64,000 nt of DNA from the NCBI GenBank assembly GCA_028285345.1, contig JANQPT010000048.1:1-64000 (forward strand), given 5' to 3'. This DNA comes from Planctomycetales bacterium (GTDB lineage: Bacteria; Planctomycetota; Planctomycetia; Planctomycetales; Planctomycetaceae). Below, in pieces: positions 43,355-53,178 of the stretch. The notes below the pieces were generated by a model. It had not been told where the DNA came from. It searched no databases and saw nothing but the letters and a program-made list of their open reading frames with translations. How positions within the stretch are numbered: the stretch's first letter is position 1; every line of letters begins with the position of its first letter. The position numbers and the translations under genes are program-made.

Positions 43355-44386
43355 ATGAAAATCGGACTCGTCGGCTATCAAGGCAGTGGCAAAAGCAGCA
43401 TTTTTGAACTGCTGACCGGCACACAGCCCGATATCTCTAAGGCACATACCGGACAGGTCGGCACCGCGGTTGTACCAGACCAACGCTTTGACGACTTGGT
43501 GGCGCTGTACAACCCCAAGAAGATCACCCCAGCCAAGATCGAACTCTTTGACACTCCCGGCCTGAGCCGCGATCAGGGAGAAGGCAACGCGCAGCGGATG
43601 TCGGTGCTGCGTGAAGCGAACGTGTTGGTGCAGGTCGTCGGTGTCTATGCCGGAGGCGATCCGGAAGCTGATGCCCGCTCGTTTGAAGATGACTTGGTGC
43701 TGGCGGATCTGCAGGTCGTCAGCAATCGCGTCGCGAAGCTGCGCGAAAATATCAAAAAGCCGCGTCCCGATCGCGAAGAACTGCAGGCCGAATTGCAGCT
43801 GTTGGAGCCGATTGAATCCGCGCTGAACGACGGACAGTCGCTCCGCGATCAGGAATTCTCCGACGACCAGGAAAAGTTCACCAAATCGTTTTCCCTACTG
43901 ACGCGCAAGCCCAGACTGCTGCTGCTCAATACGGCCGAAGCCGAATTCGATGCTCAGAAACTGGCCGCCGTGGAGGCGCTGGGCCACAAGGTGATTGCCG
44001 CTCCCGCCGGACTGGAATTGGACGTCGCCCAATTGGACGAAGCCGATCGGGCCGAATTCGCCGCGGAATTGGGACTGGGCGAACCGTGCCGCGACCAACT
44101 ATTGCGGGCGATCTTCGAAATCACCGACCAAATCACATTTTTCACCGCCGACGAAAAAGAAGTTCGCGCATGGCTGCTGAAGAGGGGCGAGACCGCCGTT
44201 GATGCCGCCGGCACGATCCATACCGATCTGGCGCGCGGATTCATCCGGGCCGAAGTTATGGCCGTCGCCGATTTGCTGCGGCTCGGCTCAGAACGCGAAG
44301 TAAAAGCCGCTGGTCTGCACCAACTGGTCGGCAAGGAATATGTGGTGCAAGACGGCGATGAGATCGTCGTCCGGTTTAGTGTTTAG
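43355..44386 (+). CDS. YchF/OLA1-like GTPase/ATPase with TGS-like C-terminal domain
   Basis: A 343-residue P-loop protein. G1 is GYQGSGKSS, G3 is FDTPGL, and the G4 position reads LLLLNTAEAE, resembling the N-x-x-E of YchF rather than NKxD of other GTPases. A helical insert (~120-175) and the DUF933/TGS-like end (TFFTADEKEVRAWLLKRGET, ..HTDLARGFIRAEVM, ..QDGDEIVVRFSV) support the family. It diverges from standard YchF in G1, so it may be a paralogue rather than the orthologue. Confidence 0.82.
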   Translation: MKIGLVGYQGSGKSSIFELLTGTQPDISKAHTGQVGTAVVPDQRFDDLVALYNPKKITPAKIELFDTPGLSRDQGEGNAQRMSVLREANVLVQVVGVYAGGDPEADARSFEDDLVLADLQVVSNRVAKLRENIKKPRPDREELQAELQLLEPIESALNDGQSLRDQEFSDDQEKFTKSFSLLTRKPRLLLLNTAEAEFDAQKLAAVEALGHKVIAAPAGLELDVAQLDEADRAEFAAELGLGEPCRDQLLRAIFEITDQITFFTADEKEVRAWLLKRGETAVDAAGTIHTDLARGFIRAEVMAVADLLRLGSEREVKAAGLHQLVGKEYVVQDGDEIVVRFSV

Positions 44387-44403
44387 TGCCGTGTCAAACC
44401 CAA

Positions 44404-44497
44404 TAATTTGGGTAGCAGAAGTCGTGAGACTTCTGAACACTCGTTTGGTGCAGGCAAGTTTCAGAACTCTCATAAGTTCGGCGACCCGAAAATTGAA
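44404..44497. repeat. AGAAGTCGTGAGACTTCT dispersed repeat, copy 2
   Basis: GGGTAGCAGAAGTCGTGAGA is identical to copy 1 at 14953-14972, followed by CTTCTGAA, a diverged middle, and GAACTCTCATAAGTTC. The copies align over about 90 bp. The repeat lies between the YchF-like and DHODH-like genes and would be misread as coding by the longest frame. Confidence 0.8.
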
Positions 44498-44548
44498 ACC
44501 TGGTGCGTTAGCGGACGATCAAACGATTCCTACAGCCAGTTCCAGTAC

Positions 44549-45592
44549 ATGACCGCGACCCTGCCACGCTACGACCGCAAACAGAGCTATATCTGGAACT
44601 ACGAGCACGCCCCGCCGACCGTCGAGATCGACATTCCCTCCCTCCCCGGCGCGTGGACGTTTTGCGGGCGCGAAGTCCCCTCTCCGCTGGGAATCCCCGC
44701 CGGTCCACTGCTTAACGGCGACTGGCTGTTGTACTACGCCAGTCTCGGTTTTGATGTGCTGACCTATAAAACCGTTCGCAGCCGCGCCCGCGAATGTTAT
44801 CCGTTGCCGAACCTGGAACCTGTGCGAGTCGAAGGGATGATGCGCGGCGGCGAGTCCGCAATTCCAGCGACGGTATCGATGCAGAGTAGTTGGGCGGTTT
44901 CCTTCGGAATGCCGTCCAAAGATCCCGACATCTGGCGGGCCGACGTTGAACGCACGCGAAACCGGCTTGCCTCGGAGAAGATTCTGACGGTCTCGGTCGT
45001 TGGCAGCGTTCAGCCTGGCTGGTCGATCGACGATCTGGCTGCAGACTACGCTCTGTGTGCACAATGGGCCAAAGAGAGCGGCGCCGACTGCGTGGAGACG
45101 AACTTTTCCTGTCCCAACGTGAGCACTTGCGACGGCCAACTGTATCTTCAGGCGGATGCCAGCCGAACGATCGCACAAGCCGTTCGCCAATCGATCGGCG
45201 ACTTGCCTTACGTCATCAAGATCGGTCACTTCACCAGCGACGATGGTATCGCTGCCCTGGTCGACGCCGTGCATGACCAAGCCGACGGCTTAGCGATGAC
45301 CAACAGCGTCGCTGCTACCGTGGCCGACGGCAACAATCAGCTGCTCTTCGACGGACAGCCGCGCGGGATTTGCGGCGCTTCGATTCTGGAGGCTTCCCTT
45401 GCCCAGGTCGAACGCTTTTCACGGCACATTGCGGACCGCAACGCGGCACTGGAAATCGTTGGTGTCGGCGGCGCAGGCTCGGCCGATGACGTCAAGCGAT
45501 ATCTCTCGGCGGGAGCGGCGAACGTGCAGCTCGCGACGGCCGCCATGATCGATCCACTGATCGCCGTCAAAATCCGGCAAGCCTGGACATAA
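44549..45592 (+). CDS. Dihydroorotate dehydrogenase-like FMN oxidoreductase
   Basis: A 347-residue TIM-barrel flavoprotein. The substrate/active-site loop is NFSCPNVSTCDG, with the class-1 style cysteine, and the FMN phosphate site is VGVGGAGSADDVKRYLSAGA. FCGREVPSPLGIPAGPLLNG near the N-terminus matches the family. Whether it makes orotate or acts on another pyrimidine or enoate is not clear, as the N-terminal part differs from PyrD. The start at 44549 avoids the upstream repeat. Confidence 0.82.
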   Translation: MTATLPRYDRKQSYIWNYEHAPPTVEIDIPSLPGAWTFCGREVPSPLGIPAGPLLNGDWLLYYASLGFDVLTYKTVRSRARECYPLPNLEPVRVEGMMRGGESAIPATVSMQSSWAVSFGMPSKDPDIWRADVERTRNRLASEKILTVSVVGSVQPGWSIDDLAADYALCAQWAKESGADCVETNFSCPNVSTCDGQLYLQADASRTIAQAVRQSIGDLPYVIKIGHFTSDDGIAALVDAVHDQADGLAMTNSVAATVADGNNQLLFDGQPRGICGASILEASLAQVERFSRHIADRNAALEIVGVGGAGSADDVKRYLSAGAANVQLATAAMIDPLIAVKIRQAWT

Positions 45593-45640
45593 CAACAGCC
45601 TGCAGTTCGATCGGCGAACAACAGGCTGTCGTGATTTTCA
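45593..45640 (+). terminator. Possible terminator of the DHODH-like gene
   Basis: ACAGCCTG (45596-45603) pairs with CAGGCTGT (45622-45629) over an 18-nt loop, followed by CGTGATTTTC. The T-run is short, so it is a weak candidate. Confidence 0.35.
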
Positions 45641-45671
45641 ACCAGCAGATCGAATGACCGGCCGGAGCGTC

Positions 45672-46064
45672 TTAGCGATTTGTGCGGAAGTACTTCCCGT
45701 GGCTTCGCCGGGTAACCGGGTGCCCCGTCGAGTTCAGCGTCGATCCCGCAGCCTGGCGGCGCAGTAAAGCGCGCGTCTCGACTTGCTCTTGTTGAATCGC
45801 GCGGGTTTGCTGCTGCAAATTGTTAATCGACTGTTCGTTGTATTGCATGCCGCGACGGAATTCTTGCTGCGGCCTGACCAAATTGTAGTAGTTGGACGCC
45901 ACAGAACCGCCGTTTCGCAGCAGATTCAGATACGGGCTCACAGCGGGCTGCCGATACGGATTGCTGACGCCGCGCGGACGATAGCCCGCTTGTTGGGCGC
46001 TTGCGTCGTTCGCCCACGCCAGACTCACGGCAGCTGCCATCGCCATCACAAATGTCCGGGACAT
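45672..46064 (-). CDS. Small secreted hypothetical protein, Gln/Arg-rich
   Basis: A 130-residue protein with a signal peptide (FVMAMAAAVSLAWANDASA). The mature part contains a predicted coiled-coil segment rich in Gln (NEQSINNLQQQTRAIQQEQV) and a basic C-terminus (RRSHGKYFRTNR). I do not recognise the family. It lies downstream of the Wza-like gene on the same strand, separated by 177 bp. Confidence 0.65.
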   Translation of the reverse strand: MSRTFVMAMAAAVSLAWANDASAQQAGYRPRGVSNPYRQPAVSPYLNLLRNGGSVASNYYNLVRPQQEFRRGMQYNEQSINNLQQQTRAIQQEQVETRALLRRQAAGSTLNSTGHPVTRRSHGKYFRTNR

Positions 46065-46241
46065 GATCGATACTCTCTTCTCTGGAATTGGATTGGAGTC
46101 TCTTCTCAACGTCGTACGCCGGTCAACTGGTCATTATACCGCCGGCTCTCGCCATGCCAAGGAAATTCGAGAAAACTCAGCACTGGTCAACTTATACTTC
46201 ATACTTCGACCGGCGGTCTAACGGTTCTGCGTTTGTCGACA

Positions 46242-47357
46242 CTAGAATCCGCCACCACCTCGACCGAAGTTCCGTCCCTGCTGAATGGTGCGGACCGTCG
46301 AGTTGCCCAGCAAGGTGAAACCGAACAGACGTTCAAACGGAGCCAGTGTTTTCGCCAGCCAGATGTCCGTCGCGAAGGCCGGATCGGCGGCGACGTAAAT
46401 CCGGTCGCCCGGCAGGATTTGGTAATTCGTTCGCGTTGAGCCGCCGCGGACAATCGCGTCCCAGTCGACCGGCAGAATCTGTTCTGCATCTAATTCGGCG
46501 GGTGCCGGACGGGCAATCCAAATCTTCTTTTTGCTGCCGATCAGCGGAAGTCCGCCCGTATTGACCATCGCGTCCAACACCGTTTCGTTGCCGGTGATCG
46601 GCCAACTGGTCAGTTGGTCACCCTGTCCGCCGCCGTCGTTGACGATGTAGTAAACCTTGCTGTTGTATGCCAGAACGTCGATATTGACTTCGGGATCGAG
46701 GATGTACTGCGACAAGTAGTCTTCCAACATCACTTTTGCCTGCTCCAAGGTGAAGCCGGCAACGTGCACGCTCCCGTAAACGCCCAAGTGGACTGTTCCA
46801 TCAGGACGTACGAGGTGCGAACCATCGATCACTTGCTTTCCGCCTAAGGCTTCCAACGTCACCGACACGCTGCCGCCGGCGTCGGGCCCTTGATAGGCTC
46901 TGAGCGTTTTGGCCAATTGTTGTTCCACAGCGACCTTCGCTTCGTCGAGCGTCAATCCGGCCAATTCGACTTTTCCGTACTTGGGTCCCAAGTCCACAGC
47001 GCCGTCGTTCTCGATGATGTACGAACGGGCGATTTGTTTGAATGACGCTTCGACCTCGCTGTCCTCCGGGCTGACCGGGATCGTGTCGGAGGCCAAGATG
47101 TTCAGCGTGTCCCCCGGCTGCAGTTTGTCGTCGCGGCGGCGGATGTTGTTCACGGTCTGAATCAACAGTTCATCCGGCGGCTCGATGACATACTTCGGCA
47201 TCGTCGTCTTTTCCAACTCGCGCGGCACATTGGTATAGATCGGCGAAGGCATCTGCACGTCCATACGCCGTGTCGCCGCACAACCGGTGACGAAGAGGGA
47301 ACTGACCGACAGTAAGGCCAACAGGCAGGCTCGCTGAGAGCGGCATGAATGTCGCAT
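46242..47357 (-). CDS. Polysaccharide export (Wza-like) lipoprotein with SLBB domain
   Basis: A 371-residue protein. A signal with lipobox FVTGC26 is followed by the Poly_export domain (YVIEPPDELLIQTVNN, LQPGDTLNILASD). An SLBB-like part follows (LVRPDGTVHLGVYGSVHVAG, YLSQYILDPEVNIDVLAYNSK), then a second soluble repeat (TNYQILPGDRIYVAADP). It is presumed to form an outer-membrane export channel for exopolysaccharide. No Wzc or glycosyltransferase is adjacent. ATG 47357 is chosen; the only upstream alternatives are TTG or GTG. Confidence 0.85.
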   Translation of the reverse strand: MRHSCRSQRACLLALLSVSSLFVTGCAATRRMDVQMPSPIYTNVPRELEKTTMPKYVIEPPDELLIQTVNNIRRRDDKLQPGDTLNILASDTIPVSPEDSEVEASFKQIARSYIIENDGAVDLGPKYGKVELAGLTLDEAKVAVEQQLAKTLRAYQGPDAGGSVSVTLEALGGKQVIDGSHLVRPDGTVHLGVYGSVHVAGFTLEQAKVMLEDYLSQYILDPEVNIDVLAYNSKVYYIVNDGGGQGDQLTSWPITGNETVLDAMVNTGGLPLIGSKKKIWIARPAPAELDAEQILPVDWDAIVRGGSTRTNYQILPGDRIYVAADPAFATDIWLAKTLAPFERLFGFTLLGNSTVRTIQQGRNFGRGGGGF

Positions 47358-47942
47358 GGCGGGGTCAATGCTCACAAATGGTGGGTCGAAGTTTATCGCG
47401 GACGAAAGTTTACTCAACGGGTTCGGGTCAGTCGTTGAAGGCTTTCGTTCCGATGAGCCGATCGGTCATCGCCAATCGGACCTGTGAATTCGTTCTGTCA
47501 CAATCCGTACATCGGCCTCGGCTGCACGACCCTTTGAACGATTCGTGACGATTGTGCCAGATTTTCCCCTTCTACCGCGCTTAACATCTACAACGCATGC
47601 GGCGCGAGGCGTCGTATGCCCCGGCCCCAAACGGACTTGCAAACCGCCGATGCATAACACATTGCTGCAAAAAGAGTTGTGGCAGTTTTTTGGTCCGGTT
47701 AGGCAAACTTTGACGCCTGTGCCGGTTACACCGGGACAACTGTAGCGATCAGACCAGTTCTTCGGGCCAGAGCCGGAATCAGTTGTAGCAGTTCTCCCGA
47801 AAACGCCGACTCAGGATTTCACGACGCCATCGGTCGGCACCGCGGGCTGAACTGACCGACCGACTCGTTGAAGCCGCATACCGGACCCAACGAGACATTA
47901 CGAGTGGCAATAACTATGGATGCCGAAGAAAGCAGGCACGAC
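47358..47942. other. Intergenic region between divergent genes
   Basis: About 585 bp separating the Wza-like gene and the HEAT lipoprotein gene, which diverge. No supported ORF, RNA gene or repeat family member was found; promoters for both genes are expected here. Confidence 0.4.
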
Positions 47943-49076
47943 ATGCTGACAGCCATCAAATCCCACCGTGAAATACTTCTCGGCCTATCATTGCTCTATC
48001 TGTCCGGCTGCTCCAATTCCCAGACATACAACACCGTTTCCAGCGACTTTCAACGGCGTGATGTGGCTGCCGCGATCAACCGGCAACGGTCGGCTCGCAA
48101 GTCCGGGGCGCAACTCGTGGCTCAAAGTACAAAACCACAGCCGCAGCAAATCCAGAGAGAGGCGTCGAAGAGTTCAACAGATCCCGCCACGCCCGGAGCG
48201 ATCCGGCTGGTGGAGCACACCGTGACGAAATCCTCCCCCGTGCGCCGTACCAGTGCCTCGCAGCCCCAGCACGTGGCGCCGCCGGTCAGCGCGCTGCAAC
48301 TTGCTCGACTCGAAAAAAACCGCTCGCCCATCGGCACCAGACCGGAAACACCCGCACTGATCTTCACGACCTTGCCTCCCAAAGCGGAAGGCGATGTCGC
48401 TGAACTATTGGCCCAAGTCCGCTCCGGCAACGCTGCCACCTGCCGGGAGGCGATCTACCAGTTGGGACGTCGCGGTCCGGCCGCTGCGGCGGCTGCACCG
48501 ACGTTGACAGTGATGCTTCGCGACCGGGACCACATGATTCGGGTCCACGCGGCGCTGGCACTCTGGCGAATCACCGAACGTCCCGAGTTCTCCGTTCCCA
48601 CGCTCGCCGATGCGATCAATTTCAGCACCGGTGGAGCGAAGTCCTTCTCAGCAGTCGCATTGGCCGAAATGGGACCGGCGGCGAAACAAGCAATTCCAGC
48701 GCTGAAAATCGCCACCCGCAAGAACAGCGGCAAGATCCGCGTCCAAGCGGCTGAAGCGCTCTGGAGCGTGTCGAAAGGGAATCAAGACGCCTTGCAGACG
48801 TTGGCGATTGCACTGCGTGATTCCGATCCGGAAGTCCGCTGGGCGGCCGCCTACAGTCTCGGTGAACTCGCGCCGAACAACCGAATGGTCATCGAAGCCC
48901 TGGCAAGACGCCTGCGTGACGTCAATGACGGCGTTCGCGTCGCTGCCGCGTTCGCTTTGGGCGAAATCGGCCCCTCGGCAAAACAAGCCGAAACGGTGCT
49001 CACCGCCGCCGCGCAAGACCCCAATCACGACGTCCGCCAAGCGGCCGCCGTGGCGTTGAAGCGGGTGCGGCGTTAG
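47943..49076 (+). CDS. HEAT-repeat lipoprotein
   Basis: A 377-residue protein with lipobox YLSGC23. A ~130-residue Gln/Ser-rich linker follows, then PBS-lyase-type HEAT repeats from about residue 155: AAAPTLTVMLRDRDHMIRVHAALALWRI, DPEVRWAAAYSLGELAP and GVRVAAAFALGEIGPSAKQAETVL among them, in short excerpt. It is likely a periplasmic or envelope protein-binding scaffold. An ATG at 47916 is an alternative start. Confidence 0.85.
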   Translation: MLTAIKSHREILLGLSLLYLSGCSNSQTYNTVSSDFQRRDVAAAINRQRSARKSGAQLVAQSTKPQPQQIQREASKSSTDPATPGAIRLVEHTVTKSSPVRRTSASQPQHVAPPVSALQLARLEKNRSPIGTRPETPALIFTTLPPKAEGDVAELLAQVRSGNAATCREAIYQLGRRGPAAAAAAPTLTVMLRDRDHMIRVHAALALWRITERPEFSVPTLADAINFSTGGAKSFSAVALAEMGPAAKQAIPALKIATRKNSGKIRVQAAEALWSVSKGNQDALQTLAIALRDSDPEVRWAAAYSLGELAPNNRMVIEALARRLRDVNDGVRVAAAFALGEIGPSAKQAETVLTAAAQDPNHDVRQAAAVALKRVRR

Positions 49077-49088
49077 TCGGTTAACCGA

Positions 49089-49107
49089 CCCCCGGCGGAG
49101 CCGGGGG
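49089..49107. repeat. Solitary REP palindrome
   Basis: CCCCCGGCGGAGCCGGGGG is identical to the palindrome at 599-617, and the following GCAGACGGGGGTT resembles the GCTGATGGGGTT beside that copy. It lies just after the HEAT gene stop and could act as a transcript end hairpin. Confidence 0.8.
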
Positions 49108-49137
49108 GCAGACGGGGGTTGGGCGAATCGAGTTGGT

Positions 49138-49590
49138 TTAGAACGAAAACCGTCCCTTGATGGGGTGCTCCAGCGATTCGTAATCGTCGAACCGCATGCG
49201 GATTGCGTCTTCGTGCGTCTGGTTTTCGAAGACGATCTCTTCGTCTTCCGCCAATGATTCGTCCATCAGCGTGTGAATGTGGTACAGGCTGCCGAACGGG
49301 GGCATCGCGCCCCGCTCACAGTCGGGAAAGACCCGCTCGATTTCTTCTTCACTGGCCATTTCAACGTCTTGCTCGCCGAGCCGGCGTCGAATGCGATCCA
49401 TGTCGACGTAATGCGTGGCGGGGAGCACGACGAGGATGTAGTCATTCCCGCTCCGCAACAGCACCGACTTGGCGACTTCCTTGCCGGGCACATGCAGCAC
49501 CTGCGCCATGCGGTTGGCGGTGTACGTCGGACGGTGATGCAGCGCTTCGAAGGGAACGTGCCGGCTGGTCAACAGCTCATCGATCTTCAT
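49138..49590 (-). CDS. YbaK/EbsC-type aminoacyl-tRNA deacylase
   Basis: A 150-residue protein with the YbaK/ProX fold: ALHHRPTYTANRMAQVLHVP, then GKEVAKSVLLRSGNDYILVVLP, which has the conserved catalytic-site lysine, and RVFPDCERGAMPPFGSLYH. It is expected to clear mischarged tRNA in trans. Start at ATG 49590, nine bases after AAGGAG. Confidence 0.88.
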   Translation of the reverse strand: MKIDELLTSRHVPFEALHHRPTYTANRMAQVLHVPGKEVAKSVLLRSGNDYILVVLPATHYVDMDRIRRRLGEQDVEMASEEEIERVFPDCERGAMPPFGSLYHIHTLMDESLAEDEEIVFENQTHEDAIRMRFDDYESLEHPIKGRFSF

Positions 49591-49811
49591 GGGATTCACT
49601 CCTTAACGGGGGGATGAGTGACCGCAACGTCTAGAATTGACGTGTTCTGAACGTGTGCTGAGGTCCGCTGCAGCCGACGAGGCACATCGTGCACGTCGGA
49701 GAAGAGCGGAAGCGAAGAAGTGAATCCCGGGTGCGATCGTCGATTATACCCGCCTGCCGCCGGTCCTTCCAGCATTTTTTGCAAAGGGCACGCGACGATT
49801 CACCCAGTCAT

Positions 49812-50696
49812 TCAATGACCGGCGACCGGGATTTCAACCTGAGGAGTTTGGATCGTCCCGTACCAGCGCCGATGAGTATTCCCTTCGTCGCGACCTCGAT
49901 CGACGACGATCGTCGCCTGCAGGAAATAGGGACCGACGTCCCCCTGCCGAAAACTCCACTGTTGCCTTGATCCCAGTCCCAGGTGCGCAGCTGAGCCGAT
50001 CCATATCGCGTTTCTATCGCCGAGATTCAAACTGATGGTACCATTGAAGGGAACTCGCATCACTCCGAGTTCTCGGTCTCCCCCACGGAAGCGCATCCAC
50101 GATCCCGATGTCGGAACAGGATTGCCATTTCGGTCAGTTACGGAAATCGTGATTTGATCGCGATTCAGGGGAATTTCCAAGTCTGGCACTCTGGAATAGA
50201 GATTGCGGAGCTCCAAGTAGGGTTCCAAGATCCGCGTCCCCTTGTACCGGCGATCGCTCTTGATCCGCAGGCGTGCACTTATAAAGTTGACCGGCTCCGA
50301 CCACCGATTTTCATCGGTTAGTCCATTGTTGCCAACGAAACCGGAAGGGTTCCATTTGACAAATCGAGCGTACTCAGCCGGCAAACCATTGGTGCCGCCG
50401 TTATGGACCCCCGCTTGCCATCCCTCGATCCAGCCGCGAATCTCATCTCCTCCTTTTTCCTTGAGATTTGTCGGCGGAAGATTGGCGGGATCAGAATTCT
50501 CCGCCCAATCAAATCCCTTCCGATAATTGAGCAGATACGCGGCCTCACGGTGTTTGGCGACATCCGACGGCGCCCGCTTCGGAATCAGCGACACCTCCGA
50601 ACTCCGCTCAATGAAAAACGCCGGATCGTCCATCGCGGCGACCAATGACCCCATCAAAACGACCGACACGCAAACTGTTGACGAACGCGTATTCAT
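49812..50696 (-). CDS. Secreted hypothetical protein
   Basis: A 294-residue protein with a signal peptide-like N-terminus (TVCVSVVLMGSLVAAM). The middle contains a WIEGWQAG-type helical segment; the C-terminal half is beta-rich (DQITISVTDRNGNPVPTSGS; VPFNGTISLNLGDRN). Nothing identifies a function. Confidence 0.65.
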   Translation of the reverse strand: MNTRSSTVCVSVVLMGSLVAAMDDPAFFIERSSEVSLIPKRAPSDVAKHREAAYLLNYRKGFDWAENSDPANLPPTNLKEKGGDEIRGWIEGWQAGVHNGGTNGLPAEYARFVKWNPSGFVGNNGLTDENRWSEPVNFISARLRIKSDRRYKGTRILEPYLELRNLYSRVPDLEIPLNRDQITISVTDRNGNPVPTSGSWMRFRGGDRELGVMRVPFNGTISLNLGDRNAIWIGSAAHLGLGSRQQWSFRQGDVGPYFLQATIVVDRGRDEGNTHRRWYGTIQTPQVEIPVAGH

Positions 50697-50927
50697 AAGG
50701 GTCTCTCATTTGATTGAAGAGCGGCGAACAACTCTCAAAATTGGACGCGAATCCTACGCAAAATCCTGATCCGCAGCGAGAGGAATCGCAGATCGACGCC
50801 GGCCCAAGATATAGAATTGAACGTATTTCATAACCTCAGCAATGGCCAAGACTTGTTGACGATGAATCCCGGACCTACGATTCGGGTGAGGCCCCCCTAC
50901 TCCAATCCAACTCAATTGGAATCCCCC

Positions 50928-53009
50928 ATGTCAGACCCCACCGACGAATCCCGCCCTACCAATCGCCTCGCCAACGAAACCAGCCCCTATCTGCTGCAGC
51001 ATGCACGGAATCCCGTCGACTGGTTTCCGTGGAGTGAGGAGGCGATCCAGCAGGCGCGCGATGCTGACCTGCCGATCTTTCTTTCCGTCGGCTACAGCGC
51101 CTGTCACTGGTGCCATGTGATGGAGCACGAGAGTTTCGAGAACGAATCGATCGCCGCCGTGATGAACGAACGGTTCGTCAACATCAAAGTCGATCGCGAG
51201 GAACGGCCCGATATTGATCAAATCTACATGAACGCCGTGCAACTGATGACCGGCCGCGGCGGCTGGCCGATGTCGGTGTTTTTGACGCCCGAGCTAAAGC
51301 CGTTCTACGGCGGCACCTATTTTCCGCCCGAATCGCGGATGGGTATGCTCGGATTTCGCGAACTCTTGCTCCGCGTGAGCGAGATCTGGCAGGAGCGCCG
51401 CGGGGAACTCCTGGAGAGTGCCGACAAACTGACAGCGGCGCTCGCCGACATGGCGGGTCCGGCGGCGACTGACACGATACTCACTGAATCGTTGCTGGAT
51501 GGTGCCTTGCAGGCGTCGTTGCGAAGCAGTGACCGCACGTACGGAGGCTTCGGAGCGGCGCCGAAATTTCCACATCCGATGGATCTCCGCGTACTCCTCC
51601 GCTGCTGGCGGAGGTTTCAAAACGCGGATGCCTTGGACGTTATAAAGCTTGCTTTGGACAAGATGGCGGCGGGTGGAATCTACGACCAACTTGGCGGGGG
51701 CTTCCATCGCTATTCGACCGACCATCGCTGGTTGGTGCCGCACTTCGAGAAGATGCTCTACGACAACGCTCTGCTCACCAGCGCTTATGTCGAGGCCTAT
51801 CAGGCAACCGGCGATGAACAATATGCCCGCGTCGTGCGGGAATCATTGGACTACGTGATCCGCGAAATGACGCAGCCCGATATCGGAGGATTCTACAGCA
51901 CGCAGGATGCCGACAGCGAAGGGGTCGAGGGGAAGTTCTTCGTCTGGTCGGAAGCGGAAATCGTCGAGCTGCTCGGCGATGAGAGTGCACGGTTGTTTAA
52001 CTACTGTTACGACGTCACCGCCGGCGGCAATTGGGAGGGGCACAACATCCTCAACCGCCCCAAGCCGCACGACCAGGCCGCGGCGGCTCTGGAAGTCGAT
52101 CCGCATGAATTGGAGGAAACGTTGGCGGCGTGCCGCCGCACGCTATTCGAAGCCCGCTCGAAACGGATCGCCCCGCAACGGGATGATAAAGTCCTCGTCG
52201 CCTGGAACGGCATGATGATCGCCGCTATGGCGCAAGCAGGTCAGGTGCTGCAGGAGGAGCAGTATCTCGCCACCGCTGCCGGCGCTGCGGACTTCGTGCT
52301 CGAGGCGATGCGCGACGGCAACGGGCGATTGCTGCACAGTTACAAAGATGGCCGCGCGCGGTTTAACGCGTATCTCGACGACTACGCCTGCCTGATCGAC
52401 GGCTTGGCGGAGCTGTTCCAAGCGACCTCACAGCCCCGCTATCTGGACGCCGCCTGCGAGTTGGCGGAAACGATGATCGCGCAGTTTCACGACAGCGACG
52501 CGGGCGGGTTCTTCTACACCAGTCACGACCACGAGCAACTGATCACGCGGCAAAAGGACGTCCAGGACTCTGCCACGCCGTCGGGCAACAGCATGGCGGC
52601 CACGGCGCTGTTGAAATTGGGCCGACTCTGCAGCCGCCGCGATTGGGAGGAGATCGCCGTCGGCACTCTGGAAACGCTGGCCGGCATGATGGAGAAACAC
52701 CCGTCGGCCGCCGGCCAGGCACTGATTGCGCTCGATTTTCTCATCGGCCCAACTCATGAAATCGTGCTGATTGACGGTGCGAATCAAACCGAGGGCAATG
52801 AACTGCTGCGCGAGTTCCACGCACATTTCCTACCCAATCGTGTTTTGATCCGCTCTGCAGACAACGCGCCACCGCAACTGCAACCTTTGCTGGAGGGCAA
52901 AACGGCGATTGACGGTGCGGCGACGGTTTACGTGTGCGAACAAGGGGCGTGTCAGGCGCCGGTAACTGGGAGTGAGGCGTTGACCGCTGAGCTTGAGAAT
53001 CTCAGGTGA
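50928..53009 (+). CDS. YyaL/SPATA20-type thioredoxin-domain protein
   Basis: A 693-residue protein. The DUF255 thioredoxin-like domain comes first: [21 protein letters not shown], then SVGYSAC59HWC62HVMEHESF. An (alpha/alpha)6 barrel-like domain follows ([48 protein letters not shown]). Full family length and all hallmark motifs are present. The start at 50928 matches the conserved family N-terminus. Function is poorly defined in any organism. Confidence 0.92.
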   Translation: MSDPTDESRPTNRLANETSPYLLQHARNPVDWFPWSEEAIQQARDADLPIFLSVGYSACHWCHVMEHESFENESIAAVMNERFVNIKVDREERPDIDQIYMNAVQLMTGRGGWPMSVFLTPELKPFYGGTYFPPESRMGMLGFRELLLRVSEIWQERRGELLESADKLTAALADMAGPAATDTILTESLLDGALQASLRSSDRTYGGFGAAPKFPHPMDLRVLLRCWRRFQNADALDVIKLALDKMAAGGIYDQLGGGFHRYSTDHRWLVPHFEKMLYDNALLTSAYVEAYQATGDEQYARVVRESLDYVIREMTQPDIGGFYSTQDADSEGVEGKFFVWSEAEIVELLGDESARLFNYCYDVTAGGNWEGHNILNRPKPHDQAAAALEVDPHELEETLAACRRTLFEARSKRIAPQRDDKVLVAWNGMMIAAMAQAGQVLQEEQYLATAAGAADFVLEAMRDGNGRLLHSYKDGRARFNAYLDDYACLIDGLAELFQATSQPRYLDAACELAETMIAQFHDSDAGGFFYTSHDHEQLITRQKDVQDSATPSGNSMAATALLKLGRLCSRRDWEEIAVGTLETLAGMMEKHPSAAGQALIALDFLIGPTHEIVLIDGANQTEGNELLREFHAHFLPNRVLIRSADNAPPQLQPLLEGKTAIDGAATVYVCEQGACQAPVTGSEALTAELENLR

Positions 53010-53178
53010 GTTTGCAGTCAACATAGCTGATGAGCCAGAATCCCGCGTCGGTACTCAACTCACAAAAGCTTAGTAAATCTTCCCACAGATGGAGGCTGCA
53101 ATACGTAGGTGTCGCGGAGCCCTCTTGACGGGGGCGGGAAGCTGCGGCTCGATTCCCTCTTGCTTCGGGGAGAAGACC

